This document shows, piece by piece, positions 23,583 to 35,060 of a stretch of DNA of 64,000 bases. Below the pieces are notes generated by a model. It did not search any database. It was given only the letters and a program-made list of their open reading frames with translations, and was not told the origin of the DNA. This stretch comes from Isoetes taiwanensis (taxonomy: Eukaryota; Streptophyta; Lycopodiopsida; Isoetales; Isoetaceae): assembly GCA_021234155.1 (NCBI GenBank), contig JAJEKV010000014.1:15470872-15534871 (forward strand), in the 5' to 3' direction. A program made the position numbers and the translations under genes. Numbering within the stretch: the stretch's first letter is position 1; the number at the start of each line of letters is the position of its first letter.

Positions 23583-24876
23583 TTAAGTACGTGAATGTCT
23601 TTTAACCTTTGCCATCTCTGCCCGCCATTTTGCTTTTTCGGCGAGATCACGATCAGCCACAGCAGTAAGTGAAATGGTGCTGCTGGGAACGGTCGGTGCT
23701 TCAGCATTTGGCATCCTGGCAATGGCTGCCCACTGGGCCTGACGTGCTTCACGCCCATAGTTTTTCTTGCGAGTAAAAGCAATCTTCCTTTCTACCACAA
23801 GATCCCAAGCTGCTCCACTCAATATGTATCTTACAATGAACTTTATGATATCCAATGGTAAATACCACACTATGTTATACAACCATACAATGCCTGCCCA
23901 GCCCCAACCACGACCGCGTATTTCTGCAAAGGGCCAGTGGGCATAAACTGCAATAAGAGTTGCAACTAACTGTGCTATCACAAAAGTGACTACAAGCATA
24001 GTCTCTGGTCTCCCAGTAAAAGACCATCCTTGTGACCTTGTAACAAATATAAGTGCCTGACTCACAATGCTCACTTGCAGGTATATGACAGCTCTCTCTT
24101 GCCTCTTATCATGAGCAATTCGGTGCACTTTGAAATGATGTTCAAAAAAATGTGTATCATGAAGGAGCCAGTAAAATATTATGGTCATTAAGGCAAGATA
24201 TCCTCCCAAGCACATGCCTTGTACAAACAGCACGTTTCCAACTGTCCGGCATTTTAGACGGCTTCACCCTGTCTTTTGAAATAGTCATGATGGTGCCATC
24301 ATTGGCAATGATGAGAACCATAAAAGGAGAAAACTCGAATTTCCATATTAGTGCCAGCAACAAGAATCCTAGTACAATACGAACTGTTATAGACACATCA
24401 TAAATTGTATAGTTCTTCATTCGCTGGAATATACATCGACTTGTAAGGATAGCATGAATTATAACACTCAATCCTGGTTGTGTCAACACAATGTCAGCCG
24501 CATTTCGGGCTGCATCTGTTGCACCTGCAACGGCAATTCCAATGTCTGCTTTCTTTAATGCTGGTGCATCGTTTACTCCATCTCCTGTCATGCCACAGAT
24601 ATGTTTCCGTTCTTGCAAACGTTTTACAATATTGTACTTGTGCTCGGGGAAAACACCTGCAAACCCATCTGCTTGCTCAAGCAGTTCACCCTCATCCATT
24701 CCTACAAGATTGGCATCATGTTGATTTGAAAAAAGTGCTGATGCTGGATACATATTGGTACCCATTCCAAGACGACGACCTGTTTCCTTAGCAATAGCAA
24801 GCTGGTCCCCAGTTATCATTTTCACGTTCACTCCCAATTCCAAAGCACGTCTCACTGTGTCGGCAGTATCATGACG
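23583..24876 (-). pseudogene. Plasma-membrane H+-ATPase (P3A type), C-terminal half, degenerate
   Basis: On the minus strand homology begins at [20 protein letters not shown] and continues through [53 protein letters not shown] and [19 protein letters not shown]. After a frame change near 24236 it resumes with [18 protein letters not shown]-like VIYLQVSIVSQALIFVTRS and GWGWAGIVWLYNIVWYLPLD, and ends with the regulatory-tail region. The N-terminal half, including the DKTGT phosphorylation site, is absent. Two codons (Ile-Leu of the IIAILNDG motif in segment M6) are missing, and about 5 nt are lost after DSWK. Intact pumps of about 950 residues export protons across the plasma membrane. This copy cannot, and it is fused directly to a SOG1-like NAC segment. 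Confidence 0.9.
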
Positions 24877-25583
24877 TTTGGGTTGAGTCTGGTAAAATAT
24901 CTTTGATCCAACCAGTTCCCCCTCTCCTTCCTCTTCATGTTTATCAATGTGATATTGATGCATCACCCAACAAGTTTTCTTAGGCTTCATGTTTTTTGCA
25001 AAACCTGTATAAAGCACCATGATCTTCTTGTACCCGTACTGTATCCCATTTTCCACAACAGCTCTAGTTTTTCCAGTTTTGTGCCAGCGTGATTCAGATG
25101 CATTTTAACTATCCTTTTGTATTTTTCGGTGTTTACATGTACCAGTTGTGTATACATTAGCAGGGCGATGAAAATTCCATCACAACGTATACCTAACAAA
25201 GTCATAGTTCAGATAGCCTCATATACAAATTGACAATGACCATAACCTTGCAATAGCAGATGTGCACACAGCTCTGTAAAGCTACCAGCTCTAGATTCAT
25301 AATTTACTACTCCTTAAGTCAATATGTTGCACAACAAGAAGTAATTGTATGAATGATAGTTCTTTGAGTCTACTGACATGAAAAAGGAGAGTTAATTACC
25401 TGGCAACTTCTCGGGGTGAGTATAGCAGATCCCATCTTCAAAGCTTAAGGTAGGAATGAATTCATCAATAAATGGATGAGGTTTTAGGGTACCGCTTCCT
25501 ACTTTTGCTGTAAGATGTTCAAGTAGTTCCTTGTCACTTGGAAACTTTACACCGACAGGAACGCTAGGCCAGTCTTCCGCTAT
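24877..25583 (-). pseudogene. SOG1-like NAC-domain gene fragment (two exons)
   Basis: Minus-strand exon A (25400-25583) has acceptor TTCACAG and donor CCAG/GTAATT. It reads DWPSVPVGVKFPSDKELLEH through PHPFIDEFIPTLSFEDG to CYTHPEKLPG. Exon B starts at 25192 after TTGTTAG, completes the Gly codon (GIRCDG) and, after a small frameshift, reads FHRPANVYTTGT. It then has a TAA stop, followed by [21 protein letters not shown]-like [31 protein letters not shown] and [10 protein letters not shown]. These are hallmarks of SOG1/NAC8-type proteins, transcription factors of the plant DNA-damage response. The N- and C-terminal parts are missing. At 24877 the frame passes directly into H+-ATPase sequence. 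Introns are retained, so the copy arose from DNA. Confidence 0.85.
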
Positions 25584-25897
25584 CTGTGAACAGAAGTGAT
25601 AAGTCAAGTTTAAAATTCTTGTTGCGCTTTTAAAACTGCAAGACATAAATAAGTTTTGGTACTCTATTGTCAAGCTTTTTCCAACCTCAAAACAATCTAA
25701 GTCTGTGGCTTCTATTAGACCTACTACGAAATCTAAAGCCTTCATATGCATATCCTAAGTTTTGCAGCATTCTTCACTTTGCGTGCCAGTCTCACATACT
25801 TCCTCAGTATCATTTGGAATAACTGCAATGTCATCTCGAAATTGAGCAGCAGCTTCTTTAAGTCTGAAGGTAAAGACAATGCTAAATCAAATATTAC

Positions 25898-27143
25898 CTG
25901 CACTCTTCAGATGTGAGATTCTTCTTTTCGCCTGCTTTCTTTGCCTCATAAGCATCAATCTCCCTTTGCCTTTCGTGCATGGCTTCAGTAAGTTCCTGCT
26001 CCTCATTATGCATCCACGAATCATCATTACTATTTGAATTGCCTAATCCAGCAAAGTCGTTGACCGAATGTGGCAGAGCAAGTATATCACCAATACATCT
26101 CACTGGTGCATGCATGGCGGTACTGATTCAAGAGCATTCTGCATATGCCATCTCAAATCCACATGCCAGCTTCATCCCAATCTCAGCTTCCTGATATTCA
26201 GAAGAGAATGGTGGCATTGGATAGCATTTCGGAGCTTGAAACAATTGCTGCATAAGTTGTACGCTCTAGACATGTATACCAACAGAGTGACCATTTCTAG
26301 TTCACCTTCTGGGGCCAAATGTCAAAAACTTCTTCATGCAAGAAGCTGCTTTCATGGCATCAATATCCCTGTTATCGAAGGCATCCACAGCCAATGCAAC
26401 TAATTGAGGCTCATGTTTCAATAATTGTGCAACTGGTAGTGGAACCCTGGCATCTCATGTGATGCATATTAAGCCTTGCTTTTCCAGGATATCCTTTCAG
26501 TCTTCTGTTTATAGCCTCCTGGACACCATCTGCTGCCTTAGTAGCAATTTCCCCTTCAACTAGAACCTGCAGAGCACCTCTGAGAGAAGGTTTCACATGC
26601 AGCTTAAAGATCTCTGCTGGTGATTTTGGTAACGGCAAGATGTGAAGGCAGCCTTTTCTAATAAATATACGATTTGTGCTGTTCTCGGGTTTTAGCCACC
26701 TAGGTATACTATATGCACTTCAATCAACAAAAAATGCCCATTTGAATCCCACACCTGAATTGATATACTTGCAACCCTTCTAGAAATTTCATACAACAAA
26801 TGGACCACAAACCATTCATCCTCTATGTTATATCCATATTTCACCTTGCCATACAGCAAGGACAGCTTATCCAAGACCCAGCCTCCTACTTACGATCATC
26901 TTCGTGTTTCCAATCTTCAATAGATAGTTCAAAATGTGATGAAGGGGTTTTACGAGCTATTTCCAAATCAAAAGCCTGATGCTGCCAAATGTAAGAAGAT
27001 GCGATATTCGAAACTGCTTCAAGGCATACCTGCCAAAGGTCTGAGAGTCGAGAAAGGACGTCAATTTCTGGGAGGCTGTTACTTACTACAAAATCAGGGC
27101 ACAGAGCGTATAGAACAGCGTCCATTGCCGTGGAAGACTCCAT
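25898..27143 (-). pseudogene. Ecdysoneless (ECD/SGT1-family) homologue, broken
   Basis: The minus frame starts at ATG 27143 with MDAVLYALCPD and YIWQHQAFDLEI. It moves through frame changes to NIEDEWFVVHLLYEISRR, SIQVWDSNGHFLLIE, IPRWLKPENSTNRIFIRKG, HILPLPKSPAEI, VPLPVAQLLKHEPQLVALAV, QLFQAPKCYPMPPF and AEIGMKLACGFEMAY. It meets a stop at 26128 and continues with DDSWMHNEEQELTEAMHERQ, ending at a GTAATA donor after 25898. The order matches the ECD family, which is linked to pre-mRNA splicing and transcription in other eukaryotes. At least four frameshifts (near 26885, 26705, 26450 and 26260) and a stop make it a pseudogene, and the far C-terminus is absent. It is the most upstream piece of a same-strand chimera with SOG1 and H+-ATPase fragments. 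Confidence 0.85.
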
Positions 27144-27164
27144 CTGTTAAACCGGTTAGCCAGT

Positions 27165-27330
27165 TTCAAAGTCGCTGCCCAACAACGACGACCACCGCCA
27201 GTTTACCCCCCATAGTAAGTTTTTAGCAGTCATTAGCATATTCCTGGTATATACTAGCATATACTTGGAATATGCCATACACCCACATACACAAGGGCTT
27301 GCCCCCCTAGGGGCAACCCAAAAAGTGATC
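27165..27330. repeat. Dispersed repeat shared with 14815-14965 (copy B)
   Basis: ACCGCCAGTTTACC, AGCATATACTTGGAATATGC and GGGGCAACCC match the copy upstream of ACR3 in order and orientation. Next to it TTGCCCC-CTA-GGGGCAA forms a small palindrome at about 27300-27316. It starts about 20 bp upstream of the ECD pseudogene start. Confidence 0.6.
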
Positions 27331-29060
27331 ATCATACACAAAATCTAACGTGTGACAATGACATTTCTTCCCATAACTTCAAAATGAAGCATTCCACATG
27401 AATTTTCACCAAACATGAAGAGAATCAACACACTCTTTCTTTTTATCTTGATCTTGCCTTTAAACTTTCAACACAAAAGATTGGCACATATCAGTTGTGG
27501 CACGTATCATAGCCTGGTAGCTTCTTCTGAAAATGCATAAAATAATGCCACAATACAAGTTTCCTGAAAAATAAATCTCATCTAAGATTACCAAAATCCA
27601 GCTTCATGCAACGCATTAAAAGATTACCGAAATGAAGCTTCATTCTTTCGACATCTGCAATACAAAACTAGGCTGCAATACCACATAAAGTTTCAAAAAA
27701 TAGATCGGCACTTAGAAAGAAATCGTATACAAGAAAAAAACTCAAAGCAAGACCATCCTTGCCGTTTTCACTGAGACAAGCAACCCATCTAGAAAGAAAG
27801 ACTTTTTGTAAGGTAAACACTGAACAAATATCGAGATAATGCCGATAAACCTGCAAAAACTACAAGATAAAATCTACAAGAGGTAAGCAAACTCAACAAA
27901 ACTCTTACATCAAAACTCTGAACTTCCTTGTCTCAAAATCGATCAGTGAGGACGACCTAATGCAGAACTGGATCTGCCATAGCCGAGTTGGGTCTGTTCT
28001 TTGCCAGAGGCACGACAGAGAATTTCTTGGGTTTTCTAATTTCCCTGGTCGTAGGATTCTAAATTAGAGGATCAGACGGCTCAAAGGTGACGTGGCACGA
28101 CACGTGGCATAGCTAGAATCGCAGGAAAATGGGCAGCTCGGGTTAGGCAACCCTGCTAAAAATATAGCATCCTATATAACAGCATCGTGTCGTGTCTTTA
28201 CATGGTCTTATTATGTAAGATATTTTTGCACCATCAAGTGTCATGTCTTTATATTGTCTTATGTAAGGTACTTTTGCACAATAAAATAAACTGCATACTA
28301 CTCACGATAAACATGAAAAATTTCTCTTTATGTAGTTTGCCCTTATGAAACAGTATTAAAATAACATAAGATTGTTAATTGTTAAGGGGGCCTATTTGTA
28401 TGAAGTATTTGCATGAAATATGTAGACAAATGAGCAAGTTTGGCATCTTATGATTTTTCTCCGTTAATTTTGTTTCTTAGGTTAGATTTCATAGGTTTAA
28501 TGCAAGGGCCCGAAATTACAGTTGTTGTATGTCATAAGTAGTTCTATGCTCATCTTCTGCATCACCATAGTTCTATTTTGGTCTTCTGGCATCATCAAAT
28601 CCAGATTTGTCTGCATGTGTGTTTTGTGTATTTGTTGCCGATTCTGAAAGCTGCTTGTAAAATGCCTATATCTTTTGATACAGCTCATAGTTTAACTCTT
28701 GGACAAGCTTCTGGGCAGGGATTTCTAAAGAACCTTTCATTCTTCCATGGTTTTATTTTTTGTTTTGAGGCCAGTTTATTGACAGGCTTTCTAGTTCAAA
28801 TCTCAGGGCTCATGGAGAACCAAGTTTTCCCGTTTGACATAGTGTCGGTAGCTTTTTCTGATTGTTCATGTTGTAGGCCTACTTTGCAATAGTTCATGGT
28901 GCTAGCTACCAAACTCTGTCAGCATTTAAATTGCGATTCCAATTTATTTTCTTTTGCCTCCAAGTGAGAAGTTTTGGCTATTGAAAAACAGACCATTCAT
29001 TTATTTCAAGTTGTTTCCAATGAGTTAGAACTCTGGTTATGAAATTGCTGACATACATTT
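27331..29060. other. No supported gene
   Basis: AT-rich. CGTGGCACGACACGTGGCA at about 28090 contains several ACGTG cores. No frame has recognisable coding features. Confidence 0.35.
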
Positions 29061-29511
29061 TTATAAGGAAAAAATCCAGATATACCCCTCAAGCTTACAA
29101 ATATTCCAAAAATACCCCTAGAAATAGGGTATTTGGCTCAAATGGCAATAACTTTTTTCTGATCAACCAACTAAAAAAGTGCTCTTCATGAAACTTATAA
29201 ATGAAAATAAGTTACTATCAAGTAGCAGTAAAATCATCAAAACGGAGTTAGAATCTTCAAGTTATAGTGTTTTAAGTTAGTGCTATAAAAAACAACGTAA
29301 ATGAGCATAACTTGTGAATTTCAACTCCAATTTAGATGAATCTGATTTCATTGGGAAGATCTTATCCTAATCTATAATGTTCATGAGATAACTTTTGAAT
29401 TTGAGGAGCAATACAAATTTTATTACCATTTTTCCAGAAGTACTTTTCATATAGAGGGTATTTTTGGAGTTTTTGCAAACTTGTGGGGTATATTTGGAAC
29501 CCTTTTTATAA
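29061..29511. mobile_element. MITE-like TIR element (about 450 bp)
   Basis: The left end (TTATAAGG then ATATACCCCTCAAGC and CCAAAAATACCCCT) is mirrored at the right end (29455-29511) by the inverse: CTCCAAAAATACCC, ATATACCCCACAAG and TTATAAAAAGG when read on the minus strand. The inverted repeats are about 55 bp and imperfect. The interior is AT-rich and non-coding. TTATAA at both outer edges may be part of the target site. Confidence 0.7.
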
Positions 29512-29803
29512 TTACAAGAAGGTGGCTCATTCGGAAGCTGATATAGCTGTAAATAGATCCTGTATCATGATATACTAGAATAGAAGACAACTTTATGCCA
29601 ATTATTTTTCATTGGCGTGTTGTATGCTCATATAGGTCCGGGTTGGCTATATTATCTCATAGTATATAGCCGAGTCTGTAGATTGCACTTCTACTAAAGA
29701 AAAAAAACATGGAAATGTTACTTGGCCCATTTTTCAATCTTATTACAGAGAGCCTAAATGTTTTATGTGTGTGAAGAAGCCTTGGAAAATGAAAAAAAAA
29801 AGA

Positions 29804-30566
29804 AGGGAAAATTGTAAGAATACCCTCATACTTAAGGGTATTTATAAAAATACCCTTGATTTTTCAGAAATTGGGACAATGCCCTGGCCCATCCATCACA
29901 CCGCTGTAATCAAATCAGGCCCAGTGTAATTAAGTTTTTTTACGGTTGTTTACTCCATCCAATGCTTTGTTCTGGACTATACATACTAGCTCTAAAATCG
30001 GGATGTATTTCATTCGGATTCTTCGGATTCCCTAAATTTGCTTCTCTTCTGACAGATTGGAGCCCAATACTGATTTCACATCTCTTCTTGCGAAATCAAT
30101 TGAAGGTGGCATAATTCGATGAGCCTTTGCAAAAGGCAAAATGACAAGGAATAATCCAACTGCTTTTGCATGTGCCATGTGGTGAAGCACCTCAGGTCCA
30201 TTCCCGAATTGCATTCCAGCGAAAAATTGAAGCAAAAAATCAGCCACAAAATTTGCATGCAATCCATCAAGGCACGAAATTTTCCATACAGTTCATATGA
30301 AATTATAGTTTGTTGCTGAGGCCCATAATTTAAACATAGGCATGAGAAGTCACAAATCTGACAGAGGTCAATCATATGCATTTGTCGTTAAATCCCAAGA
30401 TTTTCTCTTCTGCAGCCATCCACAAGGTCGACGAAGAGTTTGAGTCATCAGAAATTCAATTAACAAAGCTCGATCATGCAGAAGGGCATTCTTACAATTC
30501 TGGAAAAAAATCAGGGGCATTTTTATAAATACCCCTAAATATTAGGGTATTCTTATAATTTTCTTA
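29804..30566. mobile_element. TIR element (about 760 bp) with internal coding-like segment
   Basis: The left end (29807-29875) reads GAAAATTGTAAGAATACCC then GGGTATTTATAAAAATACCC. The right end, read on the minus strand from 30563, gives GAAAATTATAAGAATACCC then GGGTATTTATAAAAATGCCC. A second inner copy of the end motif lies at 30484-30503. No transposase is visible. The interior carries a minus-strand frame with protein-like composition, listed separately. Confidence 0.75.
30032..30340 (-). pseudogene. Unrecognised coding fragment inside TIR element
   Basis: Two overlapping minus frames look like one protein with a frameshift: YGPQQQTIISYELYGKFRAL, then LHANFVADFLLQFFAGMQFG, PEVLHHMAHAKAVGLFLVIL and AHRIMPPSIDFARRD. 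Composition and continuity suggest genuine coding sequence, but I do not recognise the family. Because it lies wholly between the inverted ends of a small element, capture from a host gene is the simplest explanation. Confidence 0.4.
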
Positions 30567-31219
30567 AAAAAAAGGGTTGGAAAAGCCTACATGGTTTCTT
30601 TGCATTAGCATGAAATAGTCCCCTGCCATTTAAGGGCTGACAAGTCGCTTGGAGCTGCGCCTTGTGCAAAGGGTCTGATTCCCCTAGCTTGTGTTCTTTG
30701 TTTGTGTTGATGCAGCTTAGTATAGAGGCATAGAGGTATGAAACACCGTTCTCACACCAATTTGTTGTCGTGAAAAAAGCACACTGCTAATGTAGGTCCT
30801 CTTGTAGTTAGCTTATGCCTTAGGCTCTATGTCATTCATATTTTCTCTTATAGGTGAAAATAGGGGCTGATAAAAGGTGCAAAATCTTGCTTCTTACTAT
30901 GGCGCATTGAACAAGCAGGCTCTTAGTTTTTGCAAACCACGAAAGATAGTTGCTACTTAGAACTGTCTAAAAATAAGCCAAACTTGCATTTTGATTTGGC
31001 CCAAAGGTCGTCAATCCCTAAATTATAGAGCCGCCTAAGTGTTTGACCCCGTGAATGCTTAGGTATAGGGTTGGGATGCAATGTTAGGCATATGCTGTGG
31101 AATATGCTCTAATCTAAGGGTTGGCAATGCACGAAACCATTCAACAACGGTAATAGATGGGCTAGTGCGTCATTTGAAAACCCAAGTAATATGATATATG
31201 CCATGCATTTTAGGATGAA
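30567..31219. other. No supported gene
   Basis: Spacer between the TIR element and the LINE poly-T tract. I see no gene or repeat here. Confidence 0.35.
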
Positions 31220-34200
31220 TTTTTTTTTTTTTTTTTGAAGACTGTGTCATCAATATATTAAAAGAATGGTAATGTTACAAAGCAAGTGAGGAGGAAGGAG
31301 AACTGCCCCAAAGAGACAGCAATACCTCGACACTCCACAACAAACTCACAGAAAAACTGCAACTCTACTGCTGTACAAACTGACCATCACCATCTACAAC
31401 ACCCAAGAAGTCCCGTCAAATGGCAAACTTCCGCTCTACTAATCCCGAGAACACTAGAAAGCTTTGAAATAGCTTGTACCTGAGTCGAGGAATTAGAGAG
31501 GCTGCAGGTTGCCGAATCCCCTGAAAGATCCACAACCGCCGCCGCTTCCAAATCAGCCATACCAACCAAGCCACGCACAGATGCAAGGCTTGCTGCCGCA
31601 AGAGCGGCCAAGCACCAGGATACACATGAAGCAGCAACTGTTGGCTAGTCAATCTCACCTGAAACAGAGCCTTGTCCCAATCCCAGGCAGGCTGCAAGTG
31701 AGGGCATAAAATCAGACAATGCTCCACAGTCTCACAATGAAGGCCACAACAAGGGCAGAGATGGCTCACACCCGGCCTAAACTGACTCATAAGGGTATTC
31801 ACCCTGATACAGCGGTGCAGCACCTGCCACAGAAGCACCCTAACCTTCGGTGGGGGAAGTGAGCTCCATGTCCACGTCCAAATCGAGCGCCATCGAGAAC
31901 CCCGAAGTTGCAGAGACCACTTGTCTGAAGGGGGCAGAGTGTCGTGAATAGCCAGCACCCAGTAACAAGACCGCACAAAACAAGAAGACACAACATCCGG
32001 ATGAACCTTCCAAACCTGCACCACCACAGCATCCTGAGGACTATAGGTATGTGTAGCGGAATACTCCCCGCCACTTGTTCCCAGATAGCCTGGTCACTGC
32101 CCCTCAGGTGAAAACGAGCTCGAAAGAACTCCCACGAAGCTAGCTGACCACCCCAATACCAATCCTCCAAGGTGAGCACAGCAGCTCGCCTCCAACGGAC
32201 CTGCGTCCGAGCATGCACAGTGGCAGCCAAAGGCAAGTGCGCAGGGGGTAGAGGAACCCATAAGAAAGGAGAAGAGTGGTGATAAACTGAGGCATAATCT
32301 AGCTGGAAGAGCACACGCACATGATCCAAGCCCGCAACACCCCCGTGAGAAAAGGGGATGCATGTGGGAAAGGCCGGAGACCATACAACAGTGTCCAGGG
32401 CAACTCCACATACACGGACGGCTTCCCAAATGCCACACAATGGCGAAGAGACTGCAACAACAGCGCCGCACCAGGAGAAGATGCTCCATCCTGCAGAGTG
32501 CTCCAAACAAACTTGGAGACCAACACCTTACTATGCAGCGCCAAATCCAGAATGGCCAAGCCCCCATCCTCCCAGGGGCGGAGATACTTCCACCAAGCCA
32601 CTTTAACAACCGCCCCTTCATCATCCCCGCCCCACACAAAATTTCGAACAATCTTATCCAAAGTCTGTATCTTACCCTCAGAAGCTAACATCACAGATGC
32701 CGTATACACATGAGTGCTACAAAGTACTGACTTGGCAATAGTGATCCTACCTGCCATGGACAACTTGCTACCCTTCCACCAATTGAGGTGTTTCTGCAAC
32801 CCCTGCAAAATCTCATCCCACACCCTCCCCAGGGAAACATCCCCTCCAAAGGGAATACCCAACAGCTTAGTACACACATTACCTGAAAGCACCTTCCAAG
32901 GGAATAGAGCCAAACAAGGGGGAGGCGGAGTCAGCTGAGCCCATAATGCGGAGCATTTACCCCAATTCAGAAGAATGCCCGAGGCCAAGGAGAAAGTATC
33001 CAGCAAACCCTTCACATTTCGCAGATTCCTCTCTTCTGCCACCAAGAAGAGGAAAGTGTCATCGGCGAACTGGTTAATAATCTGCTGGCTACCATCCTGC
33101 ATCCGAAGCCCATCCACCACCCCTTCCTCCACTGCAGCCAAAAACAACTGAGACAGGGCCTCCGCCACAATCGTAAACAAAAACGGCGCCAAAGGGCACC
33201 CCTGACGCGCCCCTCTGCCCAAGGAGAAAAAGGCGGAGGGTTCACCCTGGCACACCACCGTAGCCCGCGCTGACCTATGCAGCTTCATGACTGTCTCTGT
33301 AAAGCGTGGACCACAGCCCAACGCTAACATCATGGCAGACAAGAACTCCCAACGGACACTATCATAAGCTTTGGCAAAGTCAAGCTTAAGATAGGCAATG
33401 CATTAACCTGTTCTCCTGGCCCAATAAAGGCCCTCATAAGCTGCGACAACATTAGTCAAAATGTTCCTCCCAGGAACAAACCCAGACTGGACCTTACTAA
33501 TGGAAGAAGTCAACAACGGCTTCAACTTCTCTGCCAGGGCTTTCGCAATAATCTTGTACACAGAGGACAACAAGGAGATAGGCCTCCAATCATTAATGGT
33601 AGAAGGCTGCTTAACCTTAGGAATCAGGAAAATGCATGCGGTATTCAAGATCCTATCCATTTGAGAAGACTGCAGCAACTCAAGGTACACCTGGTACATA
33701 GACTCACCAGCCCACTCCCAATAAGTCTGAAAGAACTCCACAGGGATGCCATCCAGTCCAGGACCCATGCACATACATGCCTCCGCTAAATCCTCTTTGG
33801 AGAGCTCCTGCTCCAAGCTCTCACGCTGATGAGGCAGAATAGATGGCTTAACAGCCCCCAAAACAAGCTCCTGCATCTCCTGCTCATAGGGAAGAGTGCG
33901 CTGTGCGAAAAACCCTGAGAAATGAGCATGCACATACCGCTGCAAATCAGCGGGATCCTCCAAAGTCTGGCCATCAGGCAAAGCAAGGGACGCCATAGAT
34001 GCTGCATATCGCCGCTGGCTAGCTGCTCTGAAGAACATCGACGAACTTGTGTCCCCCTCCTTCAACCAGGTAAGGGCTGCCTTCACACGCGCCTCCTGCA
34101 CTTTAACCTGCTCCAGAGCACCAATACGCTGCAACACTGCATTCTCCCTAATGCCATCAGAAGGCTGCGCCCGAATCTTCTCCAACTCCTGATAGAGACC

Positions 34201-35060
34201 ATGCAACTCCTGCCGCTCCTGCTGCACATGCTGCCTACCAAAGACCTTGGCAAAACGCTTCACCCTGGCCAACACAGTCACCATACCAGACATACCCTTT
34301 AGAGATGAAAAGGTATCAAGCCACAACTCCTGGCACTGGGCCGAGAAATCCGCATCAGCCAGAAGCCGGGTGTTCAAACGGAACACCGTCCTAGAGGGCC
34401 GAGAGGCAACCGCACCCTGACTGAACACAAGCTGAGGGTAATGATCAAAAATGGAGGTAGACAGAATGTTACTCCGGCACAAAGAGGGCACACCATCCAG
34501 TGCGCATGGGGAAGCATAGCACCGGTCATGCCTAGCATACGCCCGACCCGCACCAATCTGCCTATTACAATAGGTGAAAGACAAGTCCCCAGGGACCTCA
34601 ACCAAGGCCAAATCCTGCAACAAATGAGACCACTGGTCCCTCTCAAACCCATGCACAATTTGGGTTCCAGAACCAGAGCGATCCTCTACTCGCTCTACCA
34701 TATTGAAGTCCCCTAACAGCAACCAAGCGACCTGCAACCCACCAAGGGCTCGCAACTTATTCCGGACTGTGGCCCATAAAGCACCCCGCTGAGAAGGCTG
34801 ATTAGGGGCATAAACATTAAGAATCCCCCACTCTTGCCCTCCCTCCAACCACTTAATTATTGCCCACCGACCAAACCTATCTGCTGCAGAGTATGTGACC
34901 TGCACATCTATCCTTCAAGCAATAAGAGTACCCCCACTAGTCTGCCCAGAAGAAGAAGCAATAGAGACAAACTGCCTACCAACCATATTCATGAGCCTGG
35001 ACATATCATCCGTGTGACACTTATGCTCCTGCCAAGTATTCCTTTGTATGCGTGGTTTTT
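31220..35060 (-). mobile_element. L1-type LINE, 5'-truncated and degenerate
   Basis: The element reads on the minus strand and ends in a poly-A tail, seen as poly-T at 31220-31236. Its ORF2 order is endonuclease, reverse transcriptase, zinc-binding C-terminal domain, as in plant L1 elements. The 5' end lies near 35060, inside the endonuclease domain, so ORF1 and the start of ORF2 are missing. No clear target duplication was found. Its 3' end differs from that of the LINE family at 39909 and 12860. Confidence 0.9.
31416..35060 (-). pseudogene. LINE ORF2: endonuclease + reverse transcriptase + zf-RVT
   Basis: Minus strand, one long frame down to 32299 broken by TGA at 34915 (a Trp codon in related sequence, my inference) and TAA at 33403. 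Endonuclease marks are WLLLGDFNMVE and IFDHYPQLVFS. Reverse-transcriptase marks are GLDGIPVEFFQTYW, NDWRPISLLSSVYKIIAKAL, QSGFVPGRNI, KLDFAKAYDSVRWEFL, ARQGCPLAPFLF and the catalytic INQFADDTFLF near 33065. Past about 32320 the frame shifts once or twice. The zf-RVT part is still clear: PPPKVRVLLWQVLHRC and CPCCGLHCETVEHCLILCP. The protein would copy LINE RNA into nicked chromosomal DNA; this copy is inactive because of stops, frameshifts and truncation. Confidence 0.9.

Noticed and set aside
32321-32713. Plus-strand open frames across 31.3-34.8 kb
   Set aside because: They are antisense to the LINE ORF2.
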